Shown here one piece after another: positions 56,966 to 64,000 of a stretch of DNA of 64,000 bases. The stretch comes from Virgisporangium ochraceum. Lineage in GTDB: Bacteria; Actinomycetota; Actinomycetes; Mycobacteriales; Micromonosporaceae. Under the pieces are notes generated by a model. The model saw only the letters and a program-made list of their open reading frames with translations, ran no database searches and was not told the origin of the DNA. Position 1 is the stretch's first letter; every line of letters begins with the position of its first letter. The stretch spans positions 1 to 64,000 of the forward strand of contig NZ_BOPH01000041.1 of NCBI RefSeq assembly GCF_016863655.1, read 5' to 3'. A program made the position numbers and the translations under genes.

Positions 56966-57028
56966 ATGTTCGCCAGCCCGATGTCGCCTTTCCCCATCCT
57001 GCCGAACCATGTGGGGGAAGCGCGCTAG
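56966..57028 (+). CDS. 20-residue peptide gene upstream of a GNAT
   Basis: A strong ribosome site (GGGAGGGG) lies 5 bases before ATG 56966; the frame ends with TAG at 57026-57028. The peptide is MFASPMSPFP followed by ILPNHVGEAR. It has no signal peptide or Cys. The acetyltransferase starts 18 bp later with its own AGGAGG, so the two are likely co-transcribed. TTTACG and TAGGAT (56926-56931), 19 nt apart, could be a promoter overlapping the ligase 5 end. It could be a regulatory leader peptide or a substrate of the GNAT; I recognise no family. Confidence 0.55.
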   Translation: MFASPMSPFPILPNHVGEAR

Positions 57029-57046
57029 CTCCAGGAGGAGTTCGCG

Positions 57047-58009
57047 TTGTCCCAGATCATCTACCGTCCGCTCGCCGATGAGGGCGAGTACCCGCGGTTC
57101 GCCGCGTTCCCCGTGCCCGCCAGCGGCGTCGGCGTCCGGGCGAAGACCTTCGAGGAACTCGTCGCCGACGGCGACTACCGTCCCGACCGGCTCTGGATCG
57201 CCGAGCGCGACGGCGAGGTCGTCGCCCGCATCGCGTTCTGGGCGCCGCCCGGGCACCAGCATCCGTGGAGCGTCGACTACTTCGACTTCCACGGTGAGAA
57301 CGGCGTCGAGGTGGGCGCCGGGCTCATGCGGGCCGCCTACGCGGCGTTGGTGCCGCCCGACTACTCGGTGCCGTCGCAGCCGGAGGGCGGCCGTCCCGAC
57401 TACCACCTGTTCCTGCCGGCCGACTGGAACGAGCGGGCCGACGCCCGCCGCGACGCCGAACGGCGCATCGCCGCGGCCGAACGGTTCGGCCTGGTGCGGT
57501 TCGTCGAGCGGCTCAACCTGCGCTGGACCCCCGCCGACGGGCTGCCGCCCCGGTCGACCCGGCTGCGCTTCGAACCGGCGGCCGACCGGTACGACGAACT
57601 GGTCGACGTCATGATGCGCGTCAACGAGAACACGCTCGACGCGCACACCCGCCGCGACCTCGAACGGTGGGACCCCCGTACCACCGTGGAGCGGATGCTC
57701 AAGGACGCGGAGGAGCTACCCGACGGCAACCGGGACTGGTGGCGGATCGCCTACACGGCCGACGGCGCGGCGGCCGGGTTCACGCTGCCGGTCCGGGCGG
57801 CCGCGGCGACGCACTGGTACATCGGGGTGGCGCCGGAGCACCGGGGTCACCGGTACGCCGACGACATCGTCGCCGAGGGCCTGCACATCATCACCGAGGC
57901 GGACGAACCGAAGATGAGCGATGCCACCGACGTCGGCAACGCTCCGATGGCGGCGACGTTCGCCCGCTGCAACTACCGGGTGGTCGGCCGCCGGATCATC
58001 ATGATCTGA
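57047..58009 (+). CDS. GNAT-like acetyltransferase
   Basis: The 320-residue protein begins at TTG 57047, supported by AGGAGG 8 bases upstream. It probably has two GNAT-like halves: the first around RLWIAERDGEVVARIAFWAP (residue 45), the second with WWRIAYTADGAAAGFTLPV and the acetyl-CoA loop GVAPEHRGHRYADDIVAEG (near 260), followed by TDVGNAPMAATFARCNYRVVG, where Asn and Arg fit the usual NxxMxxxNxxLGF-type end. It should acetylate a small molecule or peptide amine. The preceding 20-residue peptide gene is the notable neighbour. Confidence 0.85.
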   Translation: MSQIIYRPLADEGEYPRFAAFPVPASGVGVRAKTFEELVADGDYRPDRLWIAERDGEVVARIAFWAPPGHQHPWSVDYFDFHGENGVEVGAGLMRAAYAALVPPDYSVPSQPEGGRPDYHLFLPADWNERADARRDAERRIAAAERFGLVRFVERLNLRWTPADGLPPRSTRLRFEPAADRYDELVDVMMRVNENTLDAHTRRDLERWDPRTTVERMLKDAEELPDGNRDWWRIAYTADGAAAGFTLPVRAAAATHWYIGVAPEHRGHRYADDIVAEGLHIITEADEPKMSDATDVGNAPMAATFARCNYRVVGRRIIMI

Positions 58010-58016
58010 CGGGAAA

Positions 58017-58037
58017 CACCCGATGTCCGGTCGGGTG
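58017..58037 (+). terminator. Hairpin after the GNAT gene
   Basis: CACCCGA, a seven-base loop (TGTCCGG) and TCGGGTG form a perfect stem 8 bases after the stop at 58009. It probably ends the peptide-GNAT transcript. Confidence 0.45.
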
Positions 58038-58058
58038 ACGTCCGCCTAGCCTCCGGCC

Positions 58059-58973
58059 ATGTCGATTCGCGTCTTCTGTGTCCTCGTCGTCGCCGGTGCG
58101 GCCGCCCTGGTGGGCCCCGGACCGGCGAGGGCGGCGGACCCGCCCCTGACCGTCACCGACCGGACGGCGGTCGCCATCGTCCAACCACACACGGGCAGCC
58201 TTGTCAGGTCGGAGTGTCAGAAGGGGGAGGAGGTCGTCGGCGGCGGCTTCGGCGTGCAGGCGTCGCGGTACACCGAGCCGCTTCCGCCCAAACTCCCGTC
58301 GAACCTGTTCCCGGTGGTGGCGAGCTTCCCGCAGAACACCACGTCGTGGACGGTCGTCGTGGCCAACCGGTCCGAGGAGCCCGTACTGTTCGCGGCCCAC
58401 GCCCAGTGCGCGTCACGCAGCGTCGGCGTGGAGATCGTCACCATGCCGGTCGGTATCGACGCGGCCGGGACCCGCATCTACTGTCCGCGGAAGACGACCA
58501 TGGTGACCGGCGGCGGATGGGACCTCGGCAACCTCCACGCCCTCGGGACCGACGTGGTCGACATTCGCAGCTCCTACGTCCTGGAGGACTCCTGGAAGAT
58601 CGTCGCGTGGCCGGCCGACGGTTCCACCGTCCAACCCTACAAGGACGTGTTCAAGGGCTACGCGCTCTGCGCCTCGCACAGCCTCCACCGGGGCTCGTAC
58701 GAGCCGGTGATGGCGGTGCCGCCCGCCGGTCCCGACGACATGGCCACCGACGCGACGATCGAGGTCGGGTGCGCCAAGGGTGAGCTGCTCACCGGCGCGG
58801 GCCATCACATCCACGAGGGGACGATCGGCATCACCACGTTCTTCCCGTGGTACGGCAGCGCCGGCGGCCGGTGGGTGCTGACCGTCCAGTCGCTGCCGGT
58901 CGACCACAACGGAAAACTGCGCAATCCCGGTGGGTCGGCGTGGGCCGGCCCGATGTGCGCGAAGGTGTCGTGA
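58059..58973 (+). CDS. Secreted protein of three Cys-bracketed repeats, hypothetical
   Basis: The 304-residue product has a signal peptide (to ARA at about 25). The mature chain is a threefold repeat of about 80-95 residues. Each unit opens with Cys and a Gly cluster (CQKGEEVVGGGF, CPRKTTMVTGGGWDL, CAKGELLTGAGHHI), runs through a Trp-containing strand (TSWTVVVAN, DSWKIVAWP, GRWVLTVQS) and closes with Cys (QCAS, LCAS, MCAK). This predicts three small beta modules, each tied by one disulfide. I know no function for this family; an extracellular binding or structural role is only a guess. ATG 58059. Confidence 0.75.
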   Translation: MSIRVFCVLVVAGAAALVGPGPARAADPPLTVTDRTAVAIVQPHTGSLVRSECQKGEEVVGGGFGVQASRYTEPLPPKLPSNLFPVVASFPQNTTSWTVVVANRSEEPVLFAAHAQCASRSVGVEIVTMPVGIDAAGTRIYCPRKTTMVTGGGWDLGNLHALGTDVVDIRSSYVLEDSWKIVAWPADGSTVQPYKDVFKGYALCASHSLHRGSYEPVMAVPPAGPDDMATDATIEVGCAKGELLTGAGHHIHEGTIGITTFFPWYGSAGGRWVLTVQSLPVDHNGKLRNPGGSAWAGPMCAKVS

Positions 58974-58984
58974 AGCGACTCGGG

Positions 58985-59215
58985 TCAGGACCCGACGGCG
59001 ACCGCCGGTGCCGCTCCGAGGTCGCTCTCGGTCGGCACCGGTGCCGGCATCGGAGGAGCCATCCGGGACAGCGACCGGGCGATGCTCACCAGCGCGAACA
59101 CCTCGGCGATCTTGAGCGAGTCGTCGAGGCGCAGGTCGAGCTGGTCGATCTCGTCGCGCACGGTGAAGAGGAAGCCCTCTGCCGCCTGCAGGTAGGAGTC
59201 ATGGCTCGTTGGCAC
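58985..59215 (-). CDS. Small conserved-looking protein, hypothetical
   Basis: The 76-residue product starts at GTG 59215. Most of it is one amphipathic helical stretch (HDSYLQAAEGFLFTVRDEID, LDDSLKIAEVFALVSIARSL), ending in a Pro/Ala-rich tail (PPMPAPVPTE). It has no signal peptide, Cys or catalytic motif. Codon use fits a real actinomycete gene. A hairpin (CGGGTC..GACCCG, 58981-58994) covers its stop. It is divergent from the dehydrogenase lipoprotein across TTATGAG repeats. Confidence 0.6.
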   Translation of the reverse strand: MPTSHDSYLQAAEGFLFTVRDEIDQLDLRLDDSLKIAEVFALVSIARSLSRMAPPMPAPVPTESDLGAAPAVAVGS

Positions 59216-59223
59216 AAAACCAT

Positions 59224-59268
59224 GTTATGAGCCCGATCCGGGTTTAGGGGGCATAACTCGCTTATGAG
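59224..59268. promoter_or_regulatory. TTATGAG/CATAA repeats between divergent genes
   Basis: TTATGAG occurs at 59225-59231 and 59262-59268, and CATAA-CTCGC-TTATG (59252-59266) is a small dyad. These AT-rich elements stand out in a GC-rich gap between the small hypothetical gene and the dehydrogenase and may be operators or -10 boxes. Confidence 0.35.
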
Positions 59269-59333
59269 TGGGCGGACCCGGGTCCGGCGAGGTAAGCATG
59301 GACGGGTCCGCCCACCCGACGAGAGGGCAGCGC

Positions 59334-60458
59334 ATGGGTCTCCGGCCGAGCGTCGTCGCGGTCGTCGCCGTGCTGGGCGGCGCGCTGCTCGGCGCGTGCG
59401 GCGACGAGGAGTCGCCCACCGCCACCCCGGCACCGGCCACCTCCGCGCCCGCGCCCTCCGCGTCGGCCGGCAGCGCCAGCGCCCGCCCGGCGGCCACCCC
59501 CAACCTGGGTGCGCCGCAGCAGATGGCCACCGGCGTCGACGTCCCCTGGGGGCTTGCCTTTCTCCCGGGTGGCGACGCGCTGGTGAGCGAGCGGAACAGC
59601 GGCCGCATCCTGCAGATCTCCGGCGGCACCACCCGCGAGGTATACCGCGTGCCGGGCGTCGCCGCCGCGGGTGAGGGCGGGCTGCTCGGCATCGCCGTGT
59701 CGCCGGGCTTCGCCCAGGACCGGTACGTGTACGCCTACTTCACCGCGTCGGGCGACAACCGGATCGTCCGTTTCCGGCTCGGGGAGAGCGCGGCGCCGCA
59801 GGTGGTGTTCTCCGGGATCGTGAAGGCCGGCACCCACAACGGCGGCCGGATCGCGTTCGGCCCCGACGGAATGCTCTACGTCGGGACCGGCGACGCGCAG
59901 CAACGCCCGCTCAGCCAGAACCCGTCGAGCCCCAACGGCAAGATCCTCCGGCTGACCCCCGACGGCAAGCCGGCGCCCGGCAACCCGACCGAGGGCTCGC
60001 CGGTCTACAGCCTCGGCCACCGCAACGTGCAGGGCCTCGCCTGGGACGCGCAGGGGCGCCTCTACGCCACCGAGTTCGGCCAGAACCGCTTCGACGAGGT
60101 CAACCGCATCGAACCGGGCCGCAACTACGGCTGGCCCGAGGTCGAGGGCAGCGGCGACGGCGGTGGCCGGTTCGCCGCACCGCTCCTCGTGTGGCAGACG
60201 TCGGAGTCCTCGCCGTCCGGCGCCGCGATCATCGGCGGGACGCTCTACGTCGCCGCGCTGCGCGGCGAGCGCCTGTGGGTGGTCCCGCTGACCGGCGACG
60301 GCCGCACCGGCCAGCCGGCCGCCCAGCTGCAGAACCTGGGCCGGCTGCGCACCGTCGAGGTCGCGCCGGACGGCTCGTTGTGGGTCACCACGTCGAACAC
60401 CGACGGCCGCGGCGACGAACGCTCCGGCGACGACCGGGTCGTACGCTTCGCGGCGTGA
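59334..60458 (+). CDS. PQQ-type sugar/aldose dehydrogenase (GSDH/sorbosone dehydrogenase) lipoprotein
   Basis: The 374-residue lipoprotein has a signal ending LLGAC (Cys22) and a Thr/Pro/Ala-rich linker to about 60. The rest is a six-bladed beta-propeller of the soluble glucose dehydrogenase/YliI family: VPWGLAFLPGGDALVSERNSG, GLLGIAVSPGFAQDRYVY, GTHNGGRIAFGPDGMLYVG (with the active-site His), GHRNVQGLAWD and NYGWPEVEGSGDG. Relatives oxidise aldoses with PQQ outside the cell. ATG 59334 follows GAGAGG. The dipeptidase gene overlaps its stop (GTGA). Confidence 0.92.
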   Translation: MGLRPSVVAVVAVLGGALLGACGDEESPTATPAPATSAPAPSASAGSASARPAATPNLGAPQQMATGVDVPWGLAFLPGGDALVSERNSGRILQISGGTTREVYRVPGVAAAGEGGLLGIAVSPGFAQDRYVYAYFTASGDNRIVRFRLGESAAPQVVFSGIVKAGTHNGGRIAFGPDGMLYVGTGDAQQRPLSQNPSSPNGKILRLTPDGKPAPGNPTEGSPVYSLGHRNVQGLAWDAQGRLYATEFGQNRFDEVNRIEPGRNYGWPEVEGSGDGGGRFAAPLLVWQTSESSPSGAAIIGGTLYVAALRGERLWVVPLTGDGRTGQPAAQLQNLGRLRTVEVAPDGSLWVTTSNTDGRGDERSGDDRVVRFAA

Positions 60459-61399
60459 CCCTGCTCTGGGAACAGCACTGCTGCCTTCCGTTGTCCACCG
60501 GCGCCGACGTCGGTGAGCTGGCCCGCTACCGGCGGCCCGGCGGCTGCCACGTGTCGGTGAACGTCGGCTACGCGCCCCACGGCGCCGCCGAGGTGCTCGC
60601 GCTGCTGCACGCGTGGCGCGGGGCGATCGCCGCCGACGACCGGCTCCGGCTGGCCGCGACCGTCGACGACATCGATGCCTGCGACTCCGCCGTCACGGTC
60701 GCCTTCGACCTCGAGGACTCGGGACCGCTCGGTGGCGACCCGGGCCGCGTCAGGGAGTTCTACGACCTCGGCGTGCGGACGATGCTGCCGACCTACAACT
60801 ACCGCAACGCCGCCGGCTCCGGCTGCCTCGACGACACCGACGGGGGGCTCACCGCCTACGGCCGCGACCTGGTGCGGGAGATGAACGCCGTGGGCATGGT
60901 CGTCGACGGGTCGCACTGCAGCATCCGCACCGGGCTCGACCTGTGCGAGGTGTCGGCGGCGCCGGTCATCTACAGCCACTCGTGCATGCGCGTGGTCTGG
61001 GACCATCCCCGCAACATCACCGACGAGCAGGCGAGGGCGTGCGCGGCGACCGGTGGGGTCGTCGGTATCACCGGGGTGGGGATCTTCCTCGGTCCCAACG
61101 ACGCGTCGGTCGACGCCCTCGTACGTCACGTCGACCACGCCGTCGACCTCGTGGGTCCCGACCACGTCGGTGTGTCGACCGACTTCCCGTTCGACCACGA
61201 GGACTTCAACCGCGAACTGCGCGACAACCCGCACCTGTTCCCCGACTGGTTCACCCGCTGGGGCCCGATCGACTTCATGCCGCCCGAACACTTCCTCACG
61301 ATCGGCACCGCCCTGCGCGACCGCGGCTACCCGCCGGCCGCGGTGGAGGGGATCGTCGGCGGCAACTTCCGCCGCGTCGCCGCTACGGTCTGGCGCTGA
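60455..61399 (+). CDS. Membrane-dipeptidase-like protein (peptidase family M19), atypical metal site
   Basis: The 314-residue protein has the TIM-barrel M19 fold without a signal peptide. Recognisable metal-site strands are FDLEDSGPLGGD (bridging Glu, near 85), GMVVDGSHCS (His, near 155), VIYSHSCMRVV (His, near 177) and VGVSTDFPFDHEDF (Asp, near 240). The N-terminal HxD ligand pair of normal members (DGHNDL) appears here as EQHCCL, with Cys in place of the Asp ligand. Members hydrolyse dipeptides or beta-lactams with two zinc ions. GTG 60455 overlaps the dehydrogenase stop, so the two are co-translated. Confidence 0.87.
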   Translation: MTLLWEQHCCLPLSTGADVGELARYRRPGGCHVSVNVGYAPHGAAEVLALLHAWRGAIAADDRLRLAATVDDIDACDSAVTVAFDLEDSGPLGGDPGRVREFYDLGVRTMLPTYNYRNAAGSGCLDDTDGGLTAYGRDLVREMNAVGMVVDGSHCSIRTGLDLCEVSAAPVIYSHSCMRVVWDHPRNITDEQARACAATGGVVGITGVGIFLGPNDASVDALVRHVDHAVDLVGPDHVGVSTDFPFDHEDFNRELRDNPHLFPDWFTRWGPIDFMPPEHFLTIGTALRDRGYPPAAVEGIVGGNFRRVAATVWR

Positions 61400-61447
61400 C
61401 GGGCCTGCCCCGCTGACCGGGCCTGCCCCGCTGACCGGGCCTGCCCC
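61395..61447 (+). repeat. 17-18-bp tandem repeat at the dipeptidase 3' end
   Basis: Three copies, 61395-61411, 61412-61429 and 61430-61447, have the form GCTGACCGGGCCTGCCCC; the first lacks one C and contains the dipeptidase stop codon. It opens the 392-bp gene-free stretch 61400-61791. Confidence 0.85.
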
Positions 61448-61503
61448 GCTCCGCGCCGCTCCGGGCCGTGCCGCTCCTGCCCCGCCGCCCGTGCCCTATC
61501 CCA

Positions 61504-61680
<177 letters not shown>

Positions 61681-61791
61681 GTTGGGGGTGGGGCGGTCCG
61701 TCAGTAGGTGGGCGGTACGTAGTTGTGCGAACTTCCATGAGTCGTCGTTCTGTGGGTGAAATAGGCCGACATTCAGATCGAGGGAGGCGTC

Positions 61792-64000
61792 GTGGCCAGG
61801 AGAGCCCTGTTGATCGGTTCAGAGACCTTCGGGCTGACGGGGGTCGGAAACGACGTCGACGCGATCGACGGGCAGCTGCTGCGGCGCGGGTTCGGCACGG
61901 TGCGCTGCGAGGCCGACGACGCCACCCGGGCCGGCATCCTCGAGGCGTACGACCGGCTGATCAGCGACACCGCACCCGGCGACGCGGTGGTCGTCTACTA
62001 CAGCGGGCACGGAGGGCTGTCGCACCCGCCGGCGGCCACGCCCACCGACCAGCCCGCGCGGCGGTGGCAGTTCATCGTTCCGTTCGACTTCCACGAGTCG
62101 ACCGAGTCCGACTTCCGCGGGATCACCGCCTTCGAGCTGTCGGCCCGGCTCGCGGCGCTGACCGCCGTGACCCGCAACGTGGTCGTCGTGCTGGACTGCT
62201 GCCACTCGGCGTGGATGTCGAAGGACCCCGACCTGCGGGTGAAGTCGCTGTACCGGCCGGTCTACGCCGACATCACCGAGCACGTGGCCCGGATCCGCCG
62301 CGACGAGCACCACCGGCCGGCCGCGCTCGGCAACCCCGACGCGGTGCGCGTGGTCGCCTGCGCCCCCGACGAGTCGGCGTACGAGTACACCAACGCGCAC
62401 GGGCGCCGCACCGGGATCCTCACCGAGTCGCTGGTCACGGCCCTGGACGAGGCAGGCGACCTGCCGGTCACCTGGTCGACGCTGCTCACCCGGGTCCGGC
62501 ACCGGGTGCAGCTGCTGTCGCCGAACCAGCGGCCCGAGGCCGAAGGCCCGTTCCGGCGCCGGCTGTTCGACCTCACCGAGGTGGACCCCGACGCCAGCCT
62601 GCCCGTGCTGGTGCCGGGCAGCAGCGTCACCGGCCGCGCCACGCTGCCCGGCGCGCGGCTGTTCGGCGTCCAGGTCGGCGACGAGTTCGCGGTGCTGCCC
62701 GCCGACGCTCTGCCGACCGACCGGGAACCCCTCGCGACACTGACCGTCGACCGGGTCGGCGCGACCACCGCCGACGGCACGCTCGCGCTGCGCGCCGGGG
62801 TGACGGCGCTGCCGGCGGGTGCCCGGGCCCACCCGACGCTCCTGACCGCGCCGGCGCTGCCGGTCCGGGTCACCGGCCCGGAGGAGCACACCGAGGGCAT
62901 CCGCCGCCTGCTGGAGGCGAGCCCGCTGGTGCGGCCGGCACGCCCCGACGACGACCCCGTCGTGGTCACCGTGCACACCGACGGCGACGGCCGGCAGACC
63001 ATCCACGACCGGGTCGGCCCGCTGCACGACGCGCGCCCCGCCGGCCCGGCCGGCGACCGGGACACGCTTTCGGACCTGGTGCGGATCGCCCGGGCGCAGG
63101 CGCTGCGCGGGCTGTCCGACGACCCCCGGTACGCGCTGCTGAGCCGCGTGTCGGCGGAGTGGGGGACGGTGGTCGACGGCCGGGCGGTCGGGCAGCCGCG
63201 CACGGGTGGGCGCGTGCACGTCGGCGACCACGTGTACGTGAAGGTGCGCAACGACGGCCCGTCGACGGTGTACGTGTCGCTGCTCGACATCGGCGTCTCG
63301 GCGAAGATCACGCTGATCACCGCGATGAGCCCGTCGGGCGTGGAGCTCGCGCCCGGCCAGGAGTACGTGATCGGCCGCGACGACCTCGACTTCCTGCTCG
63401 AAGGGGTCCCGCTGACCTGGCCGCTGGAGATCGCCGGCACCGACCCCCGCCCCGAGACGATCATCGTGCTCGCCACGTCGGCGCCGCAGGACGTCAGCGT
63501 GCTGGCGCAGGAGGGCGTGCAGCGGGAGGCCGCCGACGGCTCGCCGCTGGAGCAGACGCTGACCCAGCTGGCCACCGGCTGCCCGCGCGACCTCGGACGG
63601 GTGCGGGGGCCGGCCGTGCGGTACGCGGTCCAGTCGATGACCTTCGACCTGAGCCCGGCGCTGCCGCCAGCACCCGACGACGCGAAGTTCCTCATCGACG
63701 ACCGCCCGAGCCTGTCGGTGCGCACGGCGCCGCGGCAGCGGTCGGCGGACGGGCCCGCGCCCGCGTCGGTCGCCGTGCGGCTCACCGACCTGGTGGTGCA
63801 CCGCAGCCGCGCGCTGCGCAGCGCCGACCTGCGGCTGGACGCGCTCGTAGTGACCGGCAGCGGCGGCACCGAGCCGGTGCACCGCGCCGCGACCGCGCGG
63901 TTCGGCAACGTGCGCGACGGCGACCGGCTGCCGCTCGACGACCTGCTGGTGTACCGGGGACCGGCGGTCGACCACCTCGACCTCGCGGTGTGGCTCTCGC
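61792..64000 (+). CDS. Caspase-fold (peptidase C14) protein with C-terminal beta-rich region, partial (runs off right edge)
   Basis: Starting at GTG 61792 after AGGGAGG, the frame is open to the right edge (736 residues visible). Residues 1-260 are a metacaspase-type domain: VVVYYSGHGGLS with catalytic His73 and VVVLDCCHSAWM with catalytic Cys137, plus a specificity-like region RTGILTESLVTALDE. Downstream, around 455-560, a DUF4384-like beta domain is suggested by VGDHVYVKVRNDGPSTVYVSLL and GQEYVIGRDDLDFLL. A Gly/Asp-rich part follows. Bacterial relatives cleave after Arg/Lys or act in stress and defence signalling. No partner gene is visible on this side. The minus-strand frame opposite is a shadow. 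Confidence 0.88.
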   Translation, partial: MARRALLIGSETFGLTGVGNDVDAIDGQLLRRGFGTVRCEADDATRAGILEAYDRLISDTAPGDAVVVYYSGHGGLSHPPAATPTDQPARRWQFIVPFDFHESTESDFRGITAFELSARLAALTAVTRNVVVVLDCCHSAWMSKDPDLRVKSLYRPVYADITEHVARIRRDEHHRPAALGNPDAVRVVACAPDESAYEYTNAHGRRTGILTESLVTALDEAGDLPVTWSTLLTRVRHRVQLLSPNQRPEAEGPFRRRLFDLTEVDPDASLPVLVPGSSVTGRATLPGARLFGVQVGDEFAVLPADALPTDREPLATLTVDRVGATTADGTLALRAGVTALPAGARAHPTLLTAPALPVRVTGPEEHTEGIRRLLEASPLVRPARPDDDPVVVTVHTDGDGRQTIHDRVGPLHDARPAGPAGDRDTLSDLVRIARAQALRGLSDDPRYALLSRVSAEWGTVVDGRAVGQPRTGGRVHVGDHVYVKVRNDGPSTVYVSLLDIGVSAKITLITAMSPSGVELAPGQEYVIGRDDLDFLLEGVPLTWPLEIAGTDPRPETIIVLATSAPQDVSVLAQEGVQREAADGSPLEQTLTQLATGCPRDLGRVRGPAVRYAVQSMTFDLSPALPPAPDDAKFLIDDRPSLSVRTAPRQRSADGPAPASVAVRLTDLVVHRSRALRSADLRLDALVVTGSGGTEPVHRAATARFGNVRDGDRLPLDDLLVYRGPAVDHLDLAVWLS

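Noticed and set aside
61819-63975. A 718-codon minus-strand open frame at the right edge
   Set aside because: The plus strand encodes a caspase domain with an intact His/Cys dyad and a ribosome site.
61792-64000. A defence island around the caspase-like gene
   Set aside because: No nuclease, sensor or other defence gene is visible on its left, and the right side is outside the window.

Overview
The window is very GC-rich, tightly packed DNA from a filamentous-type actinomycete (Actinomycetota). The support is the codon bias, frequent GTG starts, ATGA/GTGA overlaps inside operons, a RamB-type glyoxylate regulator, a Tat-dependent sugar-binding lipoprotein, a probable class E sortase substrate (LAKTG) and several promoters that look leaderless. 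Nothing visible fixes the order or genus. No tRNA, rRNA, CRISPR array, transposase or phage gene was seen. Both edges cut a gene: a PEP/pyruvate-dikinase-type protein on the left and a caspase-like protein on the right.

Region by region. 1-4.2 kb: the 5' end of a PPDK-type phosphotransferase divergent from two small regulator-like genes, a family 9 glycosidase and a small secreted protein. 4.3-12 kb: one giant repetitive cell-wall stalk protein (2552 aa), closed by a perfect 19-bp-stem terminator. 12-16.5 kb: the glyoxylate shunt (aceA-aceB) divergent from ramB. 16.5-24.6 kb: an Hsp70-WD40 membrane fusion, a quinone-oxidoreductase-like enzyme, a GH3 beta-glucosidase divergent from a TetR regulator, a DUF6882-like protein, TspO and a calcineurin-like phosphoesterase. 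24.6-31.6 kb: carbohydrate use, with two secreted GH43 enzymes carrying AbfB arabinan-binding modules in mirrored order and bounded by LacI-type palindromes, a LysR regulator, and a three-gene CUT2-like sugar ABC transporter. 31.5-32.6 kb: an HxlR regulator and a glyoxalase-fold protein.

32.6-56.9 kb is a large CoA-ester catabolic island. It has five AMP-forming acyl-CoA ligases, two thiolase-family proteins, a TesB-like thioesterase, two SDRs, a DapB-like reductase, two SnoaL-fold proteins, a luciferase-family oxidoreductase, a carotenoid/lignostilbene oxygenase, a double HxlR regulator and a complete LIV-type importer. Most neighbours overlap by 4 bp, giving five translationally coupled operons. 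The two divergent promoter regions at about 36.3 and 47.5 kb share a repeated motif, so the island looks like one regulon. A plausible job is import, CoA activation, oxidative cleavage and beta-oxidation-like degradation of an isoprenoid or phenylpropanoid acid; the substrate is not determined.

56.9-64 kb: a 20-residue peptide gene ahead of a GNAT, a secreted three-repeat protein, a small conserved protein, a lipoprotein sugar/aldose dehydrogenase coupled to an atypical M19 dipeptidase, a repeat-rich intergenic stretch with a REP/MITE-like palindrome, and a caspase-fold protein. Across the whole window a 13-bp palindrome (GTCCACTGTGGAC) recurs inside unrelated genes.
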